Assembly (NCBI RefSeq): GCF_021654795.1
Contig: NZ_AP025344.1
Location: 1 to 64,000 of the forward strand
Direction of reading: 5' to 3'
DNA from: Paenibacillus dendritiformis
GTDB taxonomy: Bacteria > Bacillota > Bacilli > Paenibacillales > Paenibacillaceae
DNA length: 64,000 nucleotides
Position numbers and translations under genes: made by a program. Shown in pieces: positions 61,253 to 64,000 of this stretch. The notes beneath the pieces are model-generated. The model was not told where the DNA came from and did not search any database. It saw nothing but the letters and a program-made list of their open reading frames with translations. Numbering within the stretch: the stretch's first letter is position 1; every line of letters starts with the position of its first letter.

Positions 61253-61270
61253 GCGGCCCTGCGGGGCCGC
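61253..61270 (+). terminator. Weak hairpin after rnr
   Basis: GCGGCCC and GGGCCGC form a short stem around TGCG. No T run follows, so it is at best a partial terminator. Confidence 0.4.
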
Positions 61271-61329
61271 TCCTTCGGTCGAGTCTCCATCCAAAATCCC
61301 CTTCTGCTGAAAAAGTTTTCTAAATCCAT

Positions 61330-61358
61330 TTGCTATTTATAATTGAATGTGTTATACT
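61330..61358 (+). promoter_or_regulatory. Promoter of the cold-shock gene
   Basis: TTGCTA, 17 bases and TATACT. Transcription from here yields a leader of about 140 bases before the csp ATG, with a terminator-like hairpin inside it. Confidence 0.75.
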
Positions 61359-61385
61359 TACATTGTTGTTAAATTTGAACCGCTA

Positions 61386-61448
61386 TTCACATATTGAAAA
61401 GGGTATCATTTTACACAATGGAACTTTTTTCAATATGTGAATTTTTTT
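61386..61448 (+). promoter_or_regulatory. Terminator-like hairpin in csp leader (possible attenuator)
   Basis: TTCACATATTGAAAA (61386-61400) pairs perfectly with TTTTCAATATGTGAA (61427-61441) and is followed by seven T residues. It lies after the csp promoter and before the csp start, so it could act as an attenuator or temperature-dependent switch; it might also just end rnr read-through. Confidence 0.6.
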
Positions 61449-61504
61449 ATATCTGATGTAAAAAATGGATCATATTCATTTAATATTTGGAGGTTTGTTT
61501 ATCC

Positions 61505-61705
61505 ATGCAAACAGGTACAGTAAAATGGTTTAACGCAGAAAAAGGCTTCGGCTTCATCGAAGTCGAAGGCGGCAGCGACGTATTCGTACATTTCAGCGCA
61601 ATCAATGGTGAAGGCTTCAAGTCCCTGGACGAAGGCCAACGCGTACAATTCGATGTGGTACAAGGCAACCGCGGACCACAAGCTGAAAATGTAACCAAGC
61701 TGTAA
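61505..61705 (+). CDS. Cold-shock protein, CspA family, 66 aa
   Basis: RNA-binding OB-fold protein. ATG 61505 after TTGGAGGTTTG. RNP1 motif [10 protein letters not shown] and RNP2 motif VFVHFSAI are intact, with [15 protein letters not shown] at the N-terminus and [10 protein letters not shown] at the end. Such proteins loosen RNA structure at low temperature. The long leader with a stable hairpin fits post-transcriptional or attenuation control of csp genes. A YdjO-like gene, also linked to cold in B. subtilis, follows 79 bases later. Confidence 0.97.
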   Translation: MQTGTVKWFNAEKGFGFIEVEGGSDVFVHFSAINGEGFKSLDEGQRVQFDVVQGNRGPQAENVTKL

Positions 61706-61784
61706 GTAAAAGCCGGGCTGCTCTGAACGTACGTGAGGGGCAGTTCTTTCTTTTGGTCCGATTATCAAAAGGAGGGGTATCACA

Positions 61785-61997
61785 ATGAATTATCGCAAGA
61801 AGCCAGTAGAGGAAATTCCGGTGGAGAACACGCCGATCTGGTCGTGCACGAATGAGGACTGCAACGGCTGGATGCGGGACAATTTTGCTTTTGATCTGGA
61901 GCCGACTTGTCCGATGTGCTCCTCTGCCATGGCGCGTGATATGAAAATGCTGCCTTTGCTTGTCAATACGAACGGCGATTCGAAAGCCAAGAGGTAA
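61785..61997 (+). CDS. YdjO-like zinc-ribbon-type small protein, 70 aa
   Basis: ATG 61785 with AAAGGAGGGG in front. The protein contains four Cys in the arrangement C-x4-C (WSCTNEDCNGWMRDNF) and C-x2-C (TCPMCSSAMARDMKML), which probably hold a zinc ion. This fits the cold-inducible YdjO family of Bacilli, whose role is unknown. Being directly downstream of a cold-shock gene, it may be co-expressed with it. Confidence 0.88.
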   Translation: MNYRKKPVEEIPVENTPIWSCTNEDCNGWMRDNFAFDLEPTCPMCSSAMARDMKMLPLLVNTNGDSKAKR

Positions 61998-62320
61998 GAC
62001 GAATAGCCGGACGCTATCCTCCTCTGTCCTATCAAGGAGCTGACTGACGGTGGGCTTCTTGTACAGCAGGGGATGGTTCCTTTGTTGATGAATCGGAAAT
62101 CCATGCAGTTGCAGATTGTATGCGAGGGCCTTCCGCTTATGCGGCTGGCCCTTGCTGCGTTGGGTTGAAGCGCTCTCGATCCGTCCCGGTTTCTCTCCAT
62201 GCGCCTGTGTCGCTTCAATTGTCTCTTCGCCAGAAGCCATGAAATGGTTCGGTCTTGGGCATTCTAAGGAGGCAGGCCCTGGCTCCCGTCCGATGAAAAC
62301 GGTTCTAATTCGCCGGCATA
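61998..62320. other. Intergenic region with one weak hairpin
   Basis: GGGCC and GGCCC with CCGC/GCGG inside form a stem at 62126-62151; no T run follows. Otherwise no gene or known motif was found. Confidence 0.4.
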
Positions 62321-62329
62321 TGGTATAAT
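62321..62329 (+). promoter_or_regulatory. Extended -10 promoter of the MgtC-like gene
   Basis: TGGTATAAT is a perfect extended -10, 40 bases before the start at 62369; a -35 is not obvious. Confidence 0.65.
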
Positions 62330-62368
62330 ATACATATTGTTGGGAGAGGAAGGGCAAGGTGATGGCAG

Positions 62369-63184
62369 ATGACTCCTGCGGATATTTCTCTGGTTGATGT
62401 GGTGCTTCGCATGGTGCTGGCCGTCGTGCTGGGCGGCTTCATCGGGTTGGAGCGCGAGAAGCGAAGCCAGGCCGCCGGCCTGCGCACGCATATGCTGGTT
62501 AGTCTCGGGTCGGCGCTTGTCATGCTGATCTCGGTGTACGGATTTCCCGTTCTCGACGGGCGGGACAAGGCGCAGGTCGATGTGGCCCGGATCGCGGCCC
62601 AGGTGGTCAGCGGCGTCGGGTTCCTCGGCGCGGGAACGATTATTCGCAATGGCACCAGCGTGAAGGGGCTGACGACGGCCGCTTCGCTGTGGGTTTCCGC
62701 TGCGATCGGGCTCGCCTGCGGCTCGGGCTTCATTACGGCGGCGCTGCTCGGATGCGGGTTATCGCTGGTCGCGCTGTGGGTGTTGAATCAGTATGATATC
62801 AAAAACCGGGTCGCTCACCGTCTTCATCTGTTGGAGATTATCGCCGACGAACGGGAAGGCTGGCTCACCGCGATGACGAAGGAAGTCGAGGCTCAGGGCA
62901 TGTCTGTGCGCAGCTTCCGGATGCATGCCGTGTCCGCTGCACGGGGCAAGATCTGGACTCGATGGCTGCAGCCGGAACGGGAAGAAGCAAGCGCTTCCGA
63001 AGAGCCCGATGATGCGGGAGGAAGCGATGAGGAGGAGCCTGATTCTGCGAGTGAGGCGGCCGCTTCCGGCCGCTATGTGCGCATCGAGCTGAAGGTATTG
63101 GCCGAGGACATGAAGTCGCTCGCCGCGTGCTCCGAGCTGCTTCTCGCGAAGGAAGGCGTTCGGGATGTGCGGCTTGTGTCCTGA
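62369..63184 (+). CDS. MgtC/SapB-family membrane protein, 271 aa
   Basis: ATG 62369 with GAAGGGCAAGGTGA upstream. MgtC domain to about residue 145: LGGFIGLEREKRSQAAGLRT, QVVSGVGFLGAGTIIRNGTS, LTTAASLWVSAAIGLACGSG. The C-terminal cytosolic part contains an acidic insert (about 205-230) not seen in the paralogue at 30390 and ends with ELLLAKEGVRDVRLVS, an ACT-like strand pattern. Function unknown; possibly linked to Mg2+ or membrane potential by family. Confidence 0.9.
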   Translation: MTPADISLVDVVLRMVLAVVLGGFIGLEREKRSQAAGLRTHMLVSLGSALVMLISVYGFPVLDGRDKAQVDVARIAAQVVSGVGFLGAGTIIRNGTSVKGLTTAASLWVSAAIGLACGSGFITAALLGCGLSLVALWVLNQYDIKNRVAHRLHLLEIIADEREGWLTAMTKEVEAQGMSVRSFRMHAVSAARGKIWTRWLQPEREEASASEEPDDAGGSDEEEPDSASEAAASGRYVRIELKVLAEDMKSLAACSELLLAKEGVRDVRLVS

Positions 63185-63259
63185 GGTGTTTGTTTTGGTT
63201 GCGCGGAGGAATGATTTGTTTTGCGAGTGTCGAAGTTCGGGAATGGCGGCGGTATCGGC

Positions 63260-63289
63260 TTGAGTCGGATGGGGCTTTTTTGATACAAT
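63260..63289 (+). promoter_or_regulatory. Promoter of smpB
   Basis: TTGAGT, 18 bases and TACAAT, about 115 bases upstream of the smpB start. Confidence 0.65.
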
Positions 63290-63404
63290 ATAGTTCTAGT
63301 CCGATTGCTGTCCTGCCGGCATCTGCGCTTCCTGAAGGAAGGGGTGCGGCGGAGCGGGAAGCCGAATTGGACTCATCACTGTCGTGCGTTGGAGGTCGTC
63401 GATC

Positions 63405-63878
63405 ATGGGGAAAAAGACCGATGGCAAGGTATTGGCTCAAAATAAAAAGGCGTCCCATGATTATTTCATTGAGGACACCTATGAGGCCGGCATGGTGCTG
63501 ACGGGTACCGAGATTAAGTCCCTCCGGCTGGGCAAGGCGAACATCGCCGATGCGTTCGCTACGATTCGGAACGGCGAAGTATTCGTGCACAATATGCACA
63601 TCAGCCCGTTCGAGCAGGGCAACCGGTTCAATCCGACGGATCCGACCCGGGCGCGCAAGCTGCTGCTTCATAAGGAGCAGATCAGCAAGCTGATCGGCTT
63701 GACGAAGCAGGAAGGCTATACGCTGGTGCCGCTTAAAATCTATGTGCGCAACGGCTATGCGAAGCTGCTGATTGGTCTGGGACGCGGGAAGAAGAATTAC
63801 GACAAGCGCGAAGCGGCCGCCAAGCGCGATGCGCAGCGCGAGATTCAGCGGGCCCTGCGGGAGAAGCAGAAGTATTGA
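63405..63878 (+). CDS. smpB: SsrA-binding protein SmpB, 157 aa
   Basis: Binds tmRNA and brings it to stalled ribosomes. ATG 63405 after TTGGAGG; a GTG 21 bases upstream is less likely. OB-fold core with [40 protein letters not shown] and [20 protein letters not shown], then [40 protein letters not shown] and the basic, initially unstructured C-terminal tail. Length normal. The tmRNA gene ssrA often follows smpB and probably lies just outside the window. Confidence 0.97.
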   Translation: MGKKTDGKVLAQNKKASHDYFIEDTYEAGMVLTGTEIKSLRLGKANIADAFATIRNGEVFVHNMHISPFEQGNRFNPTDPTRARKLLLHKEQISKLIGLTKQEGYTLVPLKIYVRNGYAKLLIGLGRGKKNYDKREAAAKRDAQREIQRALREKQKY

Positions 63879-63955
63879 GCGGTGTCGGCAGGATGGACAC
63901 TATCCAGTCTTCTCCCTCCTTGGCAAGAAGTGAATACCCATTGTGGCCTGATTTA

Positions 63956-63964
63956 TGGTATACT
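63956..63964 (+). promoter_or_regulatory. Extended -10 promoter facing out of the window
   Basis: TGGTATACT is the same extended -10 as before rnr. It lies 80 bases after smpB and points to the next gene, possibly ssrA. The gene itself is not visible. Confidence 0.5.
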
Positions 63965-64000
63965 TAATGCATCGGCCGTATCGGTTCCGGTGGAGCTGGG

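Noticed and set aside
58756..61329. 857-codon open frame opposite rnr
   Set aside because: It is the shadow of a GC-rich, strongly biased gene; no start site or family motif, while rnr is certain.
63879..64000. tmRNA gene ssrA after smpB
   Set aside because: Only a promoter-like -10 is visible; no tmRNA ends or tag-coding part lie in the window.

Overview
The window is a chromosomal segment of a low-to-mid GC, Gram-positive, spore-former-type Firmicute, most likely Paenibacillus. The reasons are the many LplA/LplB/LplC-type sugar ABC systems, a membrane-bound AraC regulator of the YtdP type, an SLH domain on the phage lysin, strong GGAGG ribosome sites with frequent GTG/TTG starts, and the order cggR-gapA-pgk-tpiA-gpmI-eno followed downstream by secG-rnr and smpB.

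Bases 1-18.3 kb are the right half of a siphovirus-type prophage: portal (cut by the window edge), minor head protein, scaffold, major capsid, head-tail joining genes, tail tube, a tail-assembly chaperone pair that needs a frameshift, tape measure, baseplate/tail-fibre genes, a secreted stalk-domain protein, a reverse-strand accessory gene, receptor-binding fibre, XkdX-like protein, holin and an SLH-tagged amidase. At the right end (18.3-18.55 kb) lies the 3' tail of a host AraC-type regulator gene, so the phage appears to have split that gene. Integrase, lysogeny, replication and terminase genes would lie left of the window.

From 18.7 to 44.6 kb the host DNA is a carbohydrate-uptake region. 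It holds an oligosaccharide ABC system (two permeases, lipoprotein), an acetyltransferase, a LacI regulator with clear GAAACA operators, two histidine-phosphatase genes, a maltodextrin-type ABC system (lipoprotein, MdxF-like, MdxG-like), an MgtC-like protein, a GH31 alpha-glucosidase and a second, paralogous LacI regulator facing it. Then come clpP under a textbook CtsR operator, a second LplB-lipoprotein-LplC system, a membrane-bound AraC regulator and a heparinase II/III-like enzyme. CcpA-type cre sites lie at three of these loci.

From 44.6 to 64 kb are a tRNA-Arg(CCG), an SMR transporter pair of the YvdS/YvdR type behind a TetR-type operator, the glycolytic operon headed by its CggR repressor, a PadR-led envelope operon, pdxK, secG, rnr with a long basic tail, a cold-shock gene with a terminator-like leader, a YdjO-like zinc-ribbon protein, a second MgtC-like gene and smpB. 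A promoter at the very end points to the next gene, possibly ssrA.

The most unusual signal is non-coding: three copies (23.6, 39.9 and 44.8 kb) of a 176-bp intergenic element with four imperfect 14-bp palindromes of consensus CTGCA-N4-TGCAG, whose starts are spaced exactly 51, 61 and 50 bp in every copy although the sequence between them has diverged. Two copies lie beside tandem-repeat arrays (88 bp and 43 bp periods).
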